NCBI GenBank assembly: GCA_002928735.1
Contig: PERL01000011.1
Coordinates: forward strand, 1-64,000
Reading direction: 5' to 3'
DNA from: Hyphomicrobium sp.
Lineage (GTDB): Bacteria; Pseudomonadota; Alphaproteobacteria; Rhizobiales; Hyphomicrobiaceae
DNA length: 64,000 bases
Part shown: one piece after another, positions 43,249 through 51,489 of the stretch
Layout: every line of letters starts with the position of its first letter
Position numbering within the stretch: position 1 is the first letter of the stretch
The notes under the pieces: generated by a model
What the model saw: only the letters and a program-made list of their open reading frames with translations
Database searches by the model: none
What the model was told of the DNA's origin: nothing
Translations under genes and position numbers: made by a program

Positions 43249-44610
43249 ATGCTTCGTCGACCATCCTTCGCGACCGTTCTGGCCTTCGTTCTCTGCGCGC
43301 CCTCTCTCGCATCGGCCGCCTCACCTGATAGCCCGCTCGCCTGCTGCGCAGATCTTGAAGAACGCATCGCGGAACTCGAGGCAACCGCAGCTAACGCCGG
43401 CAATCGCAAAGTCAAACTCACTGTCAGCGGCTTTCTGAACGAAGCCATCATGTTCTGGGACGACGGTGTGGAGCGGGATGCCACGGTCGTCACGAACGAC
43501 AACGGCCGCGGCCGTTTCGCGTTTCGCGGCCTAGCCAAGATCGACAAGGAGTGGTCGGCGGGTTTCCGCCTCGAAGTCGGTGTCCGCATCGAGAACTCGA
43601 AGCGCTTCAATCAGGAAACGCTGGGTACCGGCGGACTCGACGTGCGCCATGCCATTTGGTTCATCGAGAGCAAGACCTGGGGCCGCATTGCGCTCGGGAA
43701 CACCGGCGGTGCCGGCGAAGGCGCCACCGAAATGAACCTCGCCAAGACTTTCGACGTCGCCAAGTACTCCGACCCCGAAGACGTCGCGCTCGGCCTGTTC
43801 TTGCGGCGCAAGGATGGCAGCATCGTCGAAACGCCGTCGGGAGGCTTCGCTTGGTATCGCCTGCTCCGCGATTACGGCGACCAGCCTGGCGAAGGCCGCC
43901 GGTCGGATATGGTGCGCTACGAAACACCCGACATCGCAGGCTTCATCGGACTGTTGAACTGGGGCGTGGACGATGCCTGGGAAATCGGCGCGCGCTATAA
44001 GGCGGAATTCCAGGGTTTGCGCATGGTCGCCGCTGCGACGTACGGAGAAAACACCTTTCGCCGTCCTACCCAAGGTGGTTACGCTTTTGCATGCTTAGCC
44101 GAACTGCCTGGACAGCCCAGGGACGCCAGCTGCCAGCAGTTTGGGGCATCCGCGAGCATTATGCATGATCCAACGGGGCTCTATGCCAACGTGGCATACG
44201 GCCTTGCCCATGACGATCTGATCGAGCAGACAGGCCGCTTCAGAGGCGTGACAGGTGTCGAGGACGAAAGTTGGTTCTGGGCCGTCGAGGCCGGCATTCA
44301 GCGAAAATTTATGCCAATCGGAACGACGACGCTGTTCGGACAATACTATTCCGATGAGGGCGGATCGAACGCGCGCAGAAATATATTGGAGGGCGGCGTC
44401 GAGTCCCGCATTCTCGACACCGGGTATTCCTACGTCGGCGGCGGGATCGTGCAGATGGTCGATGCGGCCGCCCTTGAACTTTATCTCTACTACCGGCACA
44501 GCACGGCAGAGATGACGATTTTACCCGGAGTGGCGAACAACGCCACGCCGTTGGCACTCGATCTTGATGATCTCGACGTGGTTACGGCAGGTGCGCTGAT
44601 CCGGTTCTGA
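43249..44610 (+). CDS. outer-membrane porin
   Basis: A 453-residue outer-membrane beta-barrel protein. Signal peptide (about residues 6-24), a short coiled-coil start (LEERIAELEATAANAG) that anchors alphaproteobacterial porins to the periplasm, then VKLTVSGFLNEAIMFWDDG and alternating amphipathic strands, KTWGRIALGNTGGAGE, and a final strand ending in an aromatic residue (ALIRF), the BAM signal. It should form a trimeric diffusion pore. ATG 43249 or 43243 can both use the GCGGA upstream. Confidence 0.85.
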   Translation: MLRRPSFATVLAFVLCAPSLASAASPDSPLACCADLEERIAELEATAANAGNRKVKLTVSGFLNEAIMFWDDGVERDATVVTNDNGRGRFAFRGLAKIDKEWSAGFRLEVGVRIENSKRFNQETLGTGGLDVRHAIWFIESKTWGRIALGNTGGAGEGATEMNLAKTFDVAKYSDPEDVALGLFLRRKDGSIVETPSGGFAWYRLLRDYGDQPGEGRRSDMVRYETPDIAGFIGLLNWGVDDAWEIGARYKAEFQGLRMVAAATYGENTFRRPTQGGYAFACLAELPGQPRDASCQQFGASASIMHDPTGLYANVAYGLAHDDLIEQTGRFRGVTGVEDESWFWAVEAGIQRKFMPIGTTTLFGQYYSDEGGSNARRNILEGGVESRILDTGYSYVGGGIVQMVDAAALELYLYYRHSTAEMTILPGVANNATPLALDLDDLDVVTAGALIRF

Positions 44611-44619
44611 CCATGAGGA

Positions 44620-44895
44620 TCAGTTCTGCATCATCTGCTCGTACCAGAAGTCGACGGTCTTGATCCGGAGCTTCTCACGGCAATCGCCTGCACAATCGAC
44701 CCATGTTCCGCCGGGAAGTCGCACCTGCTTGCCAAGCGCAGTAGCCCGCAGCGGCCCGCTAGTGCATTTTGACGACTGCGTCTTGCTGCAAACCGTGACT
44801 GAGCCGAGGTTCCCCTCGATGGCGTGCGCAGGTCGTGTACAGGCGATGGCGCACAATACCGATATCGCTGCAATGCGTGTCGCGGTGGCCAACAT
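44620..44895 (-). CDS. small secreted LPGGTWVDC protein, paralogue 1
   Basis: A 91-residue exported protein: signal peptide (to about residue 25, PAHA), then CSKTQSSKC and the conserved core VRLPGGTWVDCAGDCREKLR-KTVDFWYEQ. Four mature cysteines. A second gene of the same family lies at 60934-61206 with an almost identical core. Function unknown; the family is, to my knowledge, only annotated as hypothetical. ATG 44895 follows GGAGACCTCAC on the minus strand. Convergent with the porin gene. Confidence 0.72.
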   Translation of the reverse strand: MLATATRIAAISVLCAIACTRPAHAIEGNLGSVTVCSKTQSSKCTSGPLRATALGKQVRLPGGTWVDCAGDCREKLRIKTVDFWYEQMMQN

Positions 44896-45168
44896 GTGAG
44901 GTCTCCACAAAAGGTATCCGTGCGACAGCTGACGCTGAAGCAGGTGGTGTCACACAACTGTCATAAATGAATATATGTAAGTCAGTTCAACATCTAATCG
45001 GAATATCCGATCGCAGATCCGCCGTCACGCCGCGCTGACTCGAAAAAGCCCGGAATGCTCCTAGGGTGAGGGACAGTCACGGCGGCCTGGCGCCCGCCGC
45101 TCTGGAACCAAACACCCCACCGTTCGTCTTTCAGGCAGCCTGAGTGGCGTAAAACGGATGGAACAGTC

Positions 45169-45729
45169 ATGACCAAAATCACCGATGCAAAGATACTGAT
45201 CATTTCTGCAGACGGCTTCGAACAGTCGGAATTGGAAGTGCCGCGTGACGAACTGAAGAAAGCGGGAGCCGCTGTGACCCTGGCCACTCCTGACGGAAAA
45301 AACGTCAAGGGCTGGAAGGACAAGAACTGGGGCCCGGAAGCCCAGGCGGATGCAGCGATCGGCGACGTGTCGGCAACTGACTTTGATGCCCTGGTGATCC
45401 CGGGTGGTCAGATGAACCCCGATATTTTGCGCACGGTCCCGGCGGCCGTTTCCCTCGTCAAAGACTTCGCCGCCGCCGGAAAGCCAATCGCCGCAATCTG
45501 CCACGCCCCCTGGCTGCTGATTGAGGCCGGCATTTTGGACGGCCGCAAAGCAACCTCCTATGGATCAATTCGCACTGATGTAATGAACGCGGGCGCCAAT
45601 TGGGAAGACAGTGAAGTCGTCGTCGACAATGGCCTGATCACGAGCCGCTCACCCGAAGATCTGCCCGCTTTCGTGGCCAAAATCATCGAGGAAGTGGAAG
45701 AGGGCCGGCACCACGCTGCTGCGGCCTGA
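45169..45729 (+). CDS. PfpI/DJ-1 family type 1 glutamine amidotransferase-like protein
   Basis: A 186-residue protein of the DJ-1/PfpI superfamily: ILIISADGFEQSELEVPRDELKKAGA at the start, LVIPGGQMNPDILR, the nucleophile elbow AICHAPWLL (Cys-His) and KATSYGSIRTDVMNAGANWEDSEVVVDNGLITSR. Members act as glyoxalases, deglycases or stress chaperones. Start ATG 45169. GGAAC and CGTT occur upstream, but with a 12-base spacer, so I do not count an EcfG promoter. A terminator follows. Confidence 0.9.
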   Translation: MTKITDAKILIISADGFEQSELEVPRDELKKAGAAVTLATPDGKNVKGWKDKNWGPEAQADAAIGDVSATDFDALVIPGGQMNPDILRTVPAAVSLVKDFAAAGKPIAAICHAPWLLIEAGILDGRKATSYGSIRTDVMNAGANWEDSEVVVDNGLITSRSPEDLPAFVAKIIEEVEEGRHHAAAA

Positions 45730-45750
45730 AGCCAAAGCGAACAAGAACCA

Positions 45751-45780
45751 AGGCGGGCGTCCAACTGGGTGCCCGCCTTT
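45751..45780 (+). terminator. rho-independent terminator of the PfpI gene
   Basis: AGGCGGGC (45751-45758) and GCCCGCCT (45771-45778) pair, followed by TTCGGTTT. Confidence 0.75.
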
Positions 45781-45794
45781 CGGTTTGAACGGTC

Positions 45795-45825
45795 ATAAAA
45801 AAAAGCCCGGATTGCTCCGGGCTTT
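45795..45825 (-). terminator. terminator of the YciF-like gene
   Basis: AAAGCCCGG-ATTGCT-CCGGGCTTT at 45802-45825, with a run of eight A at about 45797-45804 that becomes a T-run on the minus strand, 30 bases after the YciF-like stop. Confidence 0.85.
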
Positions 45826-45855
45826 AGGGTCTTGAGGAAGCGCAGGTAATGAAAG

Positions 45856-46347
45856 TTAGGCAGCGGCCTCTTTGTTAAGGCGGCCTTCGCCGAGTTTGGA
45901 AAGCTTCTGATCGGCGCTGTACTCTTCCTTCAGCGTCTGGCCGAGCACGTTGGCCGCGTCCTTCATCCCGAGAAGGTTTGCCCACGACACCAGCGTGCCA
46001 TAACGCGTGATCTCGTAATGCTCGACCGCCTGGGCTGCGGCGATCATCGCCGCGTCGCGCGTATCGGGATCTTTGATCTCCGACATCAGTTCCTCGGCTT
46101 CTTCCAGAATGCCGTCGATCGCCGGGCACTTCGTCGCCTTCGGCTTCTCGCCGCACATTTCGAACACCTGGTCAAGCCGCTGGATTTGACCTTCCGTTTC
46201 AGTGAGGTGGCTCTCGAAGGCCTTGGCGAGTTCAGGGCTGTCGGTCTTCTTGACCATCTTCGGCAGCGCCTTCACGATCTTCTTCTCTGCGTAATAGATA
46301 TCCTGCAGCGTGTGAACGAACAGGTCGTTGAGGTTCTCGATTTTCAT
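45856..46347 (-). CDS. YciE/YciF (DUF892) ferritin-like protein
   Basis: A 163-residue helical protein: LNDLFVHTLQDIYYAEKKIVKALPKMVKKTDSPELAKAFESHLTETEGQIQRLDQVFE, then AAAQAVEHYEITRYGTLVSWA. The Glu/His pattern (ExxH pairs) is that of the ferritin-like DUF892 family induced by osmotic and other stress. ATG 46347 (MKIENL) has GGAG upstream; ATG 46377 is possible. It follows the PA2169-type gene on the same strand with two hairpins between them. I found no EcfG motif directly upstream. Confidence 0.87.
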   Translation of the reverse strand: MKIENLNDLFVHTLQDIYYAEKKIVKALPKMVKKTDSPELAKAFESHLTETEGQIQRLDQVFEMCGEKPKATKCPAIDGILEEAEELMSEIKDPDTRDAAMIAAAQAVEHYEITRYGTLVSWANLLGMKDAANVLGQTLKEEYSADQKLSKLGEGRLNKEAAA

Positions 46348-46399
46348 GGGTCTGGGCTCCGCGTTGGATGTGGACATTCTGATGCGAGAAAGAAAGGTG

Positions 46400-46484
46400 A
46401 GGCGAGCCACGCCGGGGGGATGACGCAGGCTCGCCTCTCTGCAGGCAGGGTCGGTCGGGGGGGGATGACGGGGTTGCCTGCAGA
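46400..46484. other. two adjacent hairpins with matching loops
   Basis: Hairpin 1 is AGGCGAGCC (46400-46408) with GGCTCGCCT (46428-46436). Hairpin 2 is TCTGCAGGCA (46438-46447) with TGCCTGCAGA (46475-46484). Both loops contain GGGGGGATGACG. The structure lies between the PA2169-type gene and the YciF-like gene, where it may end or attenuate transcription or act on the YciF leader. Confidence 0.6.
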
Positions 46485-46501
46485 TTTCCGTGTCGCCGAA
46501 G

Positions 46502-46945
46502 TCAGGCTGCCTTTTGTGCCCGGCGCTCCATTTCGGCGATGCGTTCGATGAGTTCGGCACGTTGCCGCGTCAGGACTTCCCGGTCCGGGTCGCCTGACTG
46601 CGCAATGGCTTCGTCGTATGTTTCCAAGATCCGCTTCTCCCCGTCGATGAAGCCGGGGAGGACCGTCTCGTCCAGATCTGTCAGCATCGACTGGAAAGAA
46701 ATGATTGTGCGGTGCACTGTCGACATGAACGAACCACCCGTGTCAGGAGTGAGCCCGGCCTTGATCAGCAACGGTTCGAGTTCCGCGATCGATTGGCGCC
46801 GCAAGGCGATCATCTCTTCGTAAAGAGAAACAAGACCCGTTTTGCCGGCATCCTTCGCGGCCTCTTCGTAACCATTCCGGCTGTCGACAAGTGCCGTGTG
46901 AAGTGACGACAGTGCATCGTTGAAGTGGGCCACTGAACTCTCCAT
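46502..46945 (-). CDS. PA2169/DUF2383 four-helix-bundle stress protein
   Basis: A 147-residue ferritin-like helical protein: HFNDALSSLHTALVDSRNGYEEAAKDAGKTGLVSLYEEMIALRRQSIAELEPLL, with TVHRTIISFQSMLTD later, matching DUF2383 (PA2169 family). Start ATG 46945 is supported by the exact EcfG-type promoter 35 bases upstream, which lies inside the longer frame to 47011 and so argues against that longer start. Members are stress-induced; biochemical role unknown. Confidence 0.85.
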   Translation of the reverse strand: MESSVAHFNDALSSLHTALVDSRNGYEEAAKDAGKTGLVSLYEEMIALRRQSIAELEPLLIKAGLTPDTGGSFMSTVHRTIISFQSMLTDLDETVLPGFIDGEKRILETYDEAIAQSGDPDREVLTRQRAELIERIAEMERRAQKAA

Positions 46946-46979
46946 CGTCAGAAAGCGCCGCAGCGCCGTTCGTCTGGAG

Positions 46980-47004
46980 AACGCCAGTCGCGCAGGAGGG
47001 TTCC
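46980..47004 (-). promoter_or_regulatory. EcfG-type promoter of the PA2169 gene
   Basis: On the minus strand GGAAC (47004-47000), 16 bases, CGTT (46983-46980). Exact match to the EcfG consensus, 35 bases before the start codon. Confidence 0.85.
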
Positions 47005-47145
47005 TCGTCATGCAAAAGTTTCGGAGCGCAACGGACGGATATAATCCGCATCCGGATTAACCTCTGATGTAAATCATTTCATCCTCAAGTCACGACTGAT
47101 CGTGTATGCGATGGAGACGAACTCATTGAGCCTGGAGACGCCCGC

Positions 47146-48642
47146 GTGACGGCCCAATCACTCGGATTAAACACGTTCCAATCGACGATGCTCCTGTTTG
47201 CCGCCGGCGCAGTCCTACTGTTCATGCTGGTGGTCTCATCGTTCAAGCTGTCATCCGAGACAAAAGCGCAAGCAGAGGCAATCGCCGAGCAGCGGATCGT
47301 CCGCATGGCGGCCCGAAAAACCAAGGTCGGCCTGCTGAATGCCGAAACTGGCCAGCGCGGCTTTCTACTGACCGGCGAGGACATCTACCTTGAGCCGTAT
47401 GTCCGCGGCATCGCCGACGCCAAGAAGTATCTTGGCGATTTGAAGGAGAAAGCGAAGGACCGCGCCGACCAGGATCGCATCGCTGTGATTGTTCCCGTAG
47501 TGGACAAAAAACTGGCCGAGATGGCCCAAACCATTTCTCTCGCCAGAAGCGGCCGACGGGACGAGGCGATGCGGATCATCGGCAGCGACGCGGGCCTGAA
47601 GTACATGGGCGTTCTTCGCGACAATCTCGAAGCCATCACGGAGCGCGCCGATACGGCTGTGGGGCGCGGACTTCAGAATTTGTCGTCATCTGCCAACCGG
47701 CTCTCAGTGACCACAGCTTTTGGATCGCTCCTGCTCGTCAGCTTCGCTGGCTTGGCCTTCTATATTGTCGCCAACAACACGGGCAAGCTCCAAGCCGCCC
47801 GCGATTCCCTGCAAACCCTTACCGACGAATTGGAAGACCGGGTCAAGAACCGCACGGAAGCTCTGACCGAAGCTAACGATGAAATCCAGCGCTTCGCCTA
47901 TATCGTCAGTCACGATCTGCGGGCGCCCCTGGTGAACATCATGGGGTTCACCAGCGAGCTGGAAAGTGCATCCAACCGGCTTGCCGGCTATTTCGCGCGC
48001 ACCGCCCCCGACGTGGATGAGGCGGCCGCCGCCACTATCGCAACGGAGGATATCCCCGAGTCCGTGAGCTTCATTCGCAAGTCCAGCGTCAAGATGGACG
48101 GCCTGATTGGGGCGATCTTGAAACTGTCGCGCGAAGGCCGCCGCGAATTGAAACGCGAGCGCGTCCAGCTGGACGAGTTGGTCGAGTCCGCTCTAGCCAG
48201 TTTGCAGCATCAGATTGATGCCGCCAATGTCACCGTCGATGTCGAGCCGTCTTTGCCCTCCGTGGTGTCCGACCGCCTGGCCCTCAGCCAGATCGTCGGC
48301 AACATCCTGGACAACGCGGTGAAATATCTCGATCCCCGCCGGCCCGGAGAAATCAAGATCACGTCCCTAGAGAGCGGTGGCCGCGTCAAGCTGCGCATCA
48401 GCGACAATGGACGCGGCGTTGCCGAGCAGGACTTGAAGCGGATATTCGATTTGTTCCGCCGCGCCGGCAAACCCGATCGTCCCGGCGAAGGCATCGGCCT
48501 TGCCCACGTGCGCTCCCTCGTACGCGCGCTGGGCGGTGACGTGACGGTCGAATCCAAACTCGGTGAGGGCACGGCCTTCACCGTCGACTTGCCGAAGAAA
48601 ATGTCGGGCCAAAGCCCCGCGACCAAGGAGCAGACGGCATGA
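47146..48642 (+). CDS. CHASE3-domain sensor histidine kinase
   Basis: A 498-residue membrane kinase: helix 1 (about 15-35), periplasmic CHASE3 sensor (about 40-180; LNAETGQRGFLLTGEDIYLEPY is diagnostic), helix 2 (about 185-205), HisKA with the phosphorylated histidine in YIVSHDLRAPL (His256), and HATPase with NILDNAVKY (N box), ISDNGRGV (G1) and GEGIGLAHVR (G2). It resembles bacteriophytochrome-like/Rcp-coupled kinases. GTG 47146 follows CTGGAGACG. The receiver gene overlaps its stop (ATGA), so it is the likely phosphate acceptor. Confidence 0.9.
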   Translation: MTAQSLGLNTFQSTMLLFAAGAVLLFMLVVSSFKLSSETKAQAEAIAEQRIVRMAARKTKVGLLNAETGQRGFLLTGEDIYLEPYVRGIADAKKYLGDLKEKAKDRADQDRIAVIVPVVDKKLAEMAQTISLARSGRRDEAMRIIGSDAGLKYMGVLRDNLEAITERADTAVGRGLQNLSSSANRLSVTTAFGSLLLVSFAGLAFYIVANNTGKLQAARDSLQTLTDELEDRVKNRTEALTEANDEIQRFAYIVSHDLRAPLVNIMGFTSELESASNRLAGYFARTAPDVDEAAAATIATEDIPESVSFIRKSSVKMDGLIGAILKLSREGRRELKRERVQLDELVESALASLQHQIDAANVTVDVEPSLPSVVSDRLALSQIVGNILDNAVKYLDPRRPGEIKITSLESGGRVKLRISDNGRGVAEQDLKRIFDLFRRAGKPDRPGEGIGLAHVRSLVRALGGDVTVESKLGEGTAFTVDLPKKMSGQSPATKEQTA

Positions 48643-49088
48643 ATACGGACAACGCATCGCTCGTAACCATCGTGATGATTGAGGACGACGAGGGCCACGC
48701 CCGCCTCATCGAGCGCAATATCCGCCGCGCCGGCGTCACCAACGAGATCATTCCGCTCGCCAGCGGTCATGCAGCGCTCGAATACCTGCTCGGCGAAGAT
48801 GGCAGCGGCGGCGTTCATTCGAAACGTGCTCTGCTGATCCTTCTGGATCTCAATCTGCCGGATATGAGTGGTGTCGATATTCTCCAGAAGATCAAAACCA
48901 ACGCGCATATCCGCCGCTCGCCCGTCGTCGTCCTCACCACCACCGATGACGAACGCGAGATCCAGCGCTGCTACGACCTAGGCGCCAACGTCTACATCAC
49001 CAAGCCTGTGAACTACGAGAGCTTCGCCAATGCCATCCGCCAGCTCGGCCTCTTTGTTGCCGTCATGCAGGTTCCAGCAGCGGAATAA
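48639..49088 (+). CDS. single-domain response regulator (Rcp1-like)
   Basis: A 149-residue stand-alone receiver domain with phospho-acceptor Asp70 in [12 protein letters not shown], acidic pair in VMIEDDEGH, Thr in VVLTTTDD and Lys in YITKPV. No output domain, so it probably relays phosphate or acts by protein contact. Its ATG overlaps the stop of the CHASE3 kinase. The REC-HWE kinase gene starts 22 bases after its stop. Confidence 0.92.
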   Translation: MNTDNASLVTIVMIEDDEGHARLIERNIRRAGVTNEIIPLASGHAALEYLLGEDGSGGVHSKRALLILLDLNLPDMSGVDILQKIKTNAHIRRSPVVVLTTTDDEREIQRCYDLGANVYITKPVNYESFANAIRQLGLFVAVMQVPAAE

Positions 49089-49110
49089 TTAATTTGCCGA
49101 ACAACCAATA

Positions 49111-50169
49111 ATGAGTGTCCAGACTGTGGATACCCCAATGATCCGCGTTCTATATATCGACGACGACGAGGGCCTCGCGCTGCTCCTCAAGAAGTCGTTG
49201 TCGCGCCACGGCATGGATGTCGATCATGCCGGCAGCGGATCCGAAAGCCTGTCGCTTCTCCGCGATGCAGCCTACGACGTCATCGCGCTTGATCATCACC
49301 TGGGAACAGAAACCGGTCTGGATCTCATCGCGGAATTGACCAACTTCAGCGGCAACACCCCGATCATCTACGTCACCGGTTCGGACGATGCCAATATCGT
49401 CATGGCAGCGCTGCGATCGGGCGCGACCGACTATGTCTGGAAGGACATCAATGGTCACTACCGCGAATTGATCGTATCGGCGATCAACGACGCCGTCGCC
49501 AAGCGCCGCCTCGTGGCCGAACGCGAAGAGGCCCAGCGTCTGATCCTGGAGGCGAAAGAGCGGGCCGAAATGCTGCTCGCCGAGGTGAACCACCGCGTCG
49601 CCAATTCTCTGGCGATGATTTCCTCGCTGGCCACACTCCAATCCAATGTCGTCGCCGATCCCGCCGCTAAAACCGCCTTGGCTGAAATGCGCGCCCGCAT
49701 TATCGCCATCGCAGGGATCCATCGCCGCCTCTACACGTCCTCCGACGTACGCTCCGTCGACCTCGACGCATACCTAAAGAACCTCGGCACGGATCTACTC
49801 GCCGCCGTTGGCGAAGGCCGCAAATCGCACGACTTGACGGTGACCGCGGACACAAGCGTCGCCATTTCCACGGATCGGGCCATTTCGCTCGCAATGGTCG
49901 TCACCGAACTCGTCACCAACGCCGTGAAATATGCATATCCCGAAGGCGAAGTCGGTCCCATCCGCATCAGCCTGGACGATCTGGGGAATGGCACCGCTGC
50001 CATTCGCGTCGAGGACGACGGTGTTGGTTGGACAGGCACGGGACCGTCGAAGGGAACAGGCCTGGGAACGCGGATCGTGCAGGCAATGACCAAATCGCTA
50101 CAGGCAACGTTGACATACGATCATCGGCCGCAGGGAACCACGGCACGCATCACGTTCCCTGTCGCTTAA
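49111..50169 (+). CDS. receiver-HWE/HisKA_2 histidine kinase
   Basis: A 352-residue soluble protein with a receiver at the N-terminus (IDDDEG, Asp61 in ALDHHLG, Thr in VTGSDD, Lys in VWKDI), a coiled linker, an HWE/HisKA_2 dimerisation domain with the histidine in EVNHRVANSLAMI (His161), and HATPase (MVVTELVTNAVKYAYP, VEDDGVGW, GTGLGTRIV). Kinases of this class often signal to PhyR in the general stress response. Being driven by an N-terminal receiver, it can link the CHASE3 kinase/receiver pair just upstream to PhyR some 8 kb away; that link is inference. Confidence 0.9.
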   Translation: MSVQTVDTPMIRVLYIDDDEGLALLLKKSLSRHGMDVDHAGSGSESLSLLRDAAYDVIALDHHLGTETGLDLIAELTNFSGNTPIIYVTGSDDANIVMAALRSGATDYVWKDINGHYRELIVSAINDAVAKRRLVAEREEAQRLILEAKERAEMLLAEVNHRVANSLAMISSLATLQSNVVADPAAKTALAEMRARIIAIAGIHRRLYTSSDVRSVDLDAYLKNLGTDLLAAVGEGRKSHDLTVTADTSVAISTDRAISLAMVVTELVTNAVKYAYPEGEVGPIRISLDDLGNGTAAIRVEDDGVGWTGTGPSKGTGLGTRIVQAMTKSLQATLTYDHRPQGTTARITFPVA

Positions 50170-50411
50170 GCGAAACTGCTGAATTCAGGCCGGATCGAAA
50201 ACGCGCCGCCAGCGGGAACGCCATCTCCGAAAAAAGGCACAGTCATGCGCGCCAAGCTGTAAGATGGCTGCTCTGCGTGGCGGCGCGCGGCCGCCTCGAG
50301 CCGCGTCAGCGCCAGCCGCGCCCGCTCATTGAGGTCGGGCGCTGCACTCAGGTGCCGGCGCCATTCCGGGCATTGCCAAGATGGACCGCGCCGCTTCACA
50401 ATACGTGCCAT
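50166..50411 (-). CDS. small hypothetical protein
   Basis: An 81-residue basic protein with no signal or membrane helix: two short helical stretches (CPEWRRHLSAAPDLNERARLALTRLEAAARR) and a hydrophobic C-terminal end. No family recognised. ATG 50411 has a strong ribosome binding site (AAGGGGAGG) upstream on the minus strand, which is the best evidence that it is real. It overlaps the convergent kinase gene by four bases. Confidence 0.55.
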   Translation of the reverse strand: MARIVKRRGPSWQCPEWRRHLSAAPDLNERARLALTRLEAAARRHAEQPSYSLARMTVPFFGDGVPAGGAFSIRPEFSSFA

Positions 50412-50485
50412 GAGAGTCCTCCCCTTTACGTCATAGCAACCGCCGGCCCCGATGCGTCACGCATACGGGACCGGCGCGTGCAGGC

Positions 50486-50959
50486 TTAGTTATCGATCAC
50501 GTGCGGCAAGGTCTCGACCTGCGCTTGCGTGCGCGTCAGCACAATCCGGTCGTTCACCATACGGAATTCGTCGGGCGCAACACGAACACGCGTCTCGCCA
50601 AAGCCGAGAAAGCCGCCGATGTCGGCGTGCAGTTCTTTGATGCGGCCGTCGCTATCGCGCACGATATCGGCCACCTCACCAACGTTTTTTTCATCGCTCG
50701 ACCACACGACCTTGTTCTTCAAGGCACGGGCCTGCTCGTCGGTGAGCACAGGCGCTTGCGTCGCCTCAGCGGTTGGCGCCGGAATCTCTGCTGGTGCCTG
50801 CTGCACAGCCGGCGGTGCAGGCGTCGCCGGCTCAGGCGACGATGGTGCCGGCTGGGTTGCGGCAGGCGGCGTGGCCGGCGCCTGCTGCGTCTCCTGCGCG
50901 ATAGCCGCTGTTGACAACATCAGCATGGCGGCAAGCGGAATTGCATGGAACGGCGTCAT
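50486..50959 (-). CDS. secreted PRC-barrel domain protein
   Basis: A 157-residue exported protein: signal peptide (ending AIAQE, about residue 22), an Ala/Pro/Gln-rich linker of about 45 residues, then a PRC-barrel domain (about 75-150) with KNKVVWSSDEKNVGEVADIVRDSDGRIKELHADIGGFLGFGETRVRVAPDEF. PRC-barrel proteins of this secreted kind are stress-induced in Hyphomicrobiales. ATG 50959 has GAGGAG eight bases upstream; a GTG at 50968 is less likely. An exact EcfG-type promoter lies 53 bases upstream. Confidence 0.87.
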   Translation of the reverse strand: MTPFHAIPLAAMLMLSTAAIAQETQQAPATPPAATQPAPSSPEPATPAPPAVQQAPAEIPAPTAEATQAPVLTDEQARALKNKVVWSSDEKNVGEVADIVRDSDGRIKELHADIGGFLGFGETRVRVAPDEFRMVNDRIVLTRTQAQVETLPHVIDN

Positions 50960-51011
50960 GGGTCTCACTCCTCATCTCTCTCTCGATCGGACGTCGGAAA
51001 GGCATTTGCAA

Positions 51012-51036
51012 AACGCCGCCGGAAAACCTCAGTTCC
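51012..51036 (-). promoter_or_regulatory. EcfG-type promoter of the PRC-barrel gene
   Basis: On the minus strand GGAAC (51036-51032), 16 bases, CGTT (51015-51012). Exact consensus, 53 bases before ATG 50959. It overlaps the last codons of the small gene 51029-51256. Confidence 0.82.
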
Positions 51037-51256
51037 ATCCCCGGCGGCGGTTGCCGAGCCGCATTTCCACGCGGCGGCGGACGGCCTTGGCATGATCGAC
51101 AGCCGCCGCGACGCGGCCATCGCTCCGTGCAATCCGCTCGAAATCCCGCTCCGCGAGAGGATCGAGACGGCCCGAGACATAATCGCTGACGTCAGTGGCC
51201 AGCGGTTCCTCCGCCCAGCCGAAAAAGTCAGCCGTCTCGGTGTGTGCGTCAGCCAT
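51029..51256 (-). CDS. small hypothetical protein, possibly cotranscribed with a membrane peptide
   Basis: A 75-residue protein, MADAHTETADFFGWAEEP and onward, with an acidic N-terminal half and an Arg-rich C-terminal helix (AVDHAKAVRRRVEMRL). The middle (YVSGRLDPLAERDFERIARSDGRVAAAV) resembles the short helical part of anti-sigma-type proteins, but no zinc ligands are present and I make no claim. ATG 51256 lies four bases after the stop of the 25-residue membrane peptide gene, so it could be translated by coupling; it has no clear ribosome binding site. Confidence 0.5.
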   Translation of the reverse strand: MADAHTETADFFGWAEEPLATDVSDYVSGRLDPLAERDFERIARSDGRVAAAVDHAKAVRRRVEMRLGNRRRGWN

Positions 51257-51260
51257 GGCG

Positions 51261-51338
51261 CTAGATCACGTTGAAGATGTTCAACAGAAAGATCACCGAA
51301 ATCGGCACGCCGATAATCCACAGGGCTACGGACTTCAT
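51261..51338 (-). CDS. 25-residue single-helix membrane peptide
   Basis: A short frame, MKSVALWIIGVPISVIFLLN then IFNVI, that is one hydrophobic helix with a positively charged start. GGAGAATGCA supplies a well-placed ribosome binding site. I have seen very similar 25-30-residue peptides in other Alphaproteobacteria annotated as hypothetical. A one-mismatch EcfG motif lies about 83 bases upstream (51421-51445). Function unknown. Confidence 0.6.
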   Translation of the reverse strand: MKSVALWIIGVPISVIFLLNIFNVI

Positions 51339-51420
51339 TGCATTCTCCTTCGCTATTCCACCTGACTCCCTGCTGGCGCCGGAATCCTCCGTTCACGCGC
51401 CGCGACAGGGTTGTGGGCAT

Positions 51421-51445
51421 AACGCCGGACCCTGAAACTGGTTTC
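51421..51445 (-). promoter_or_regulatory. near-consensus EcfG-type promoter
   Basis: On the minus strand GAAAC (51445-51441; one mismatch to GGAAC), 16 bases, CGTT (51424-51421), about 83 bases before the 25-residue peptide gene. Confidence 0.45.
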
Positions 51446-51489
51446 CGGCTGCGACGACTTTGCCGTCGCAATGCGGGATACACGCACCG

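Noticed and set aside
45104-45124. GGAAC and CGTT upstream of the PfpI gene
   Set aside because: The spacer is 12 bases, too short for an EcfG promoter.
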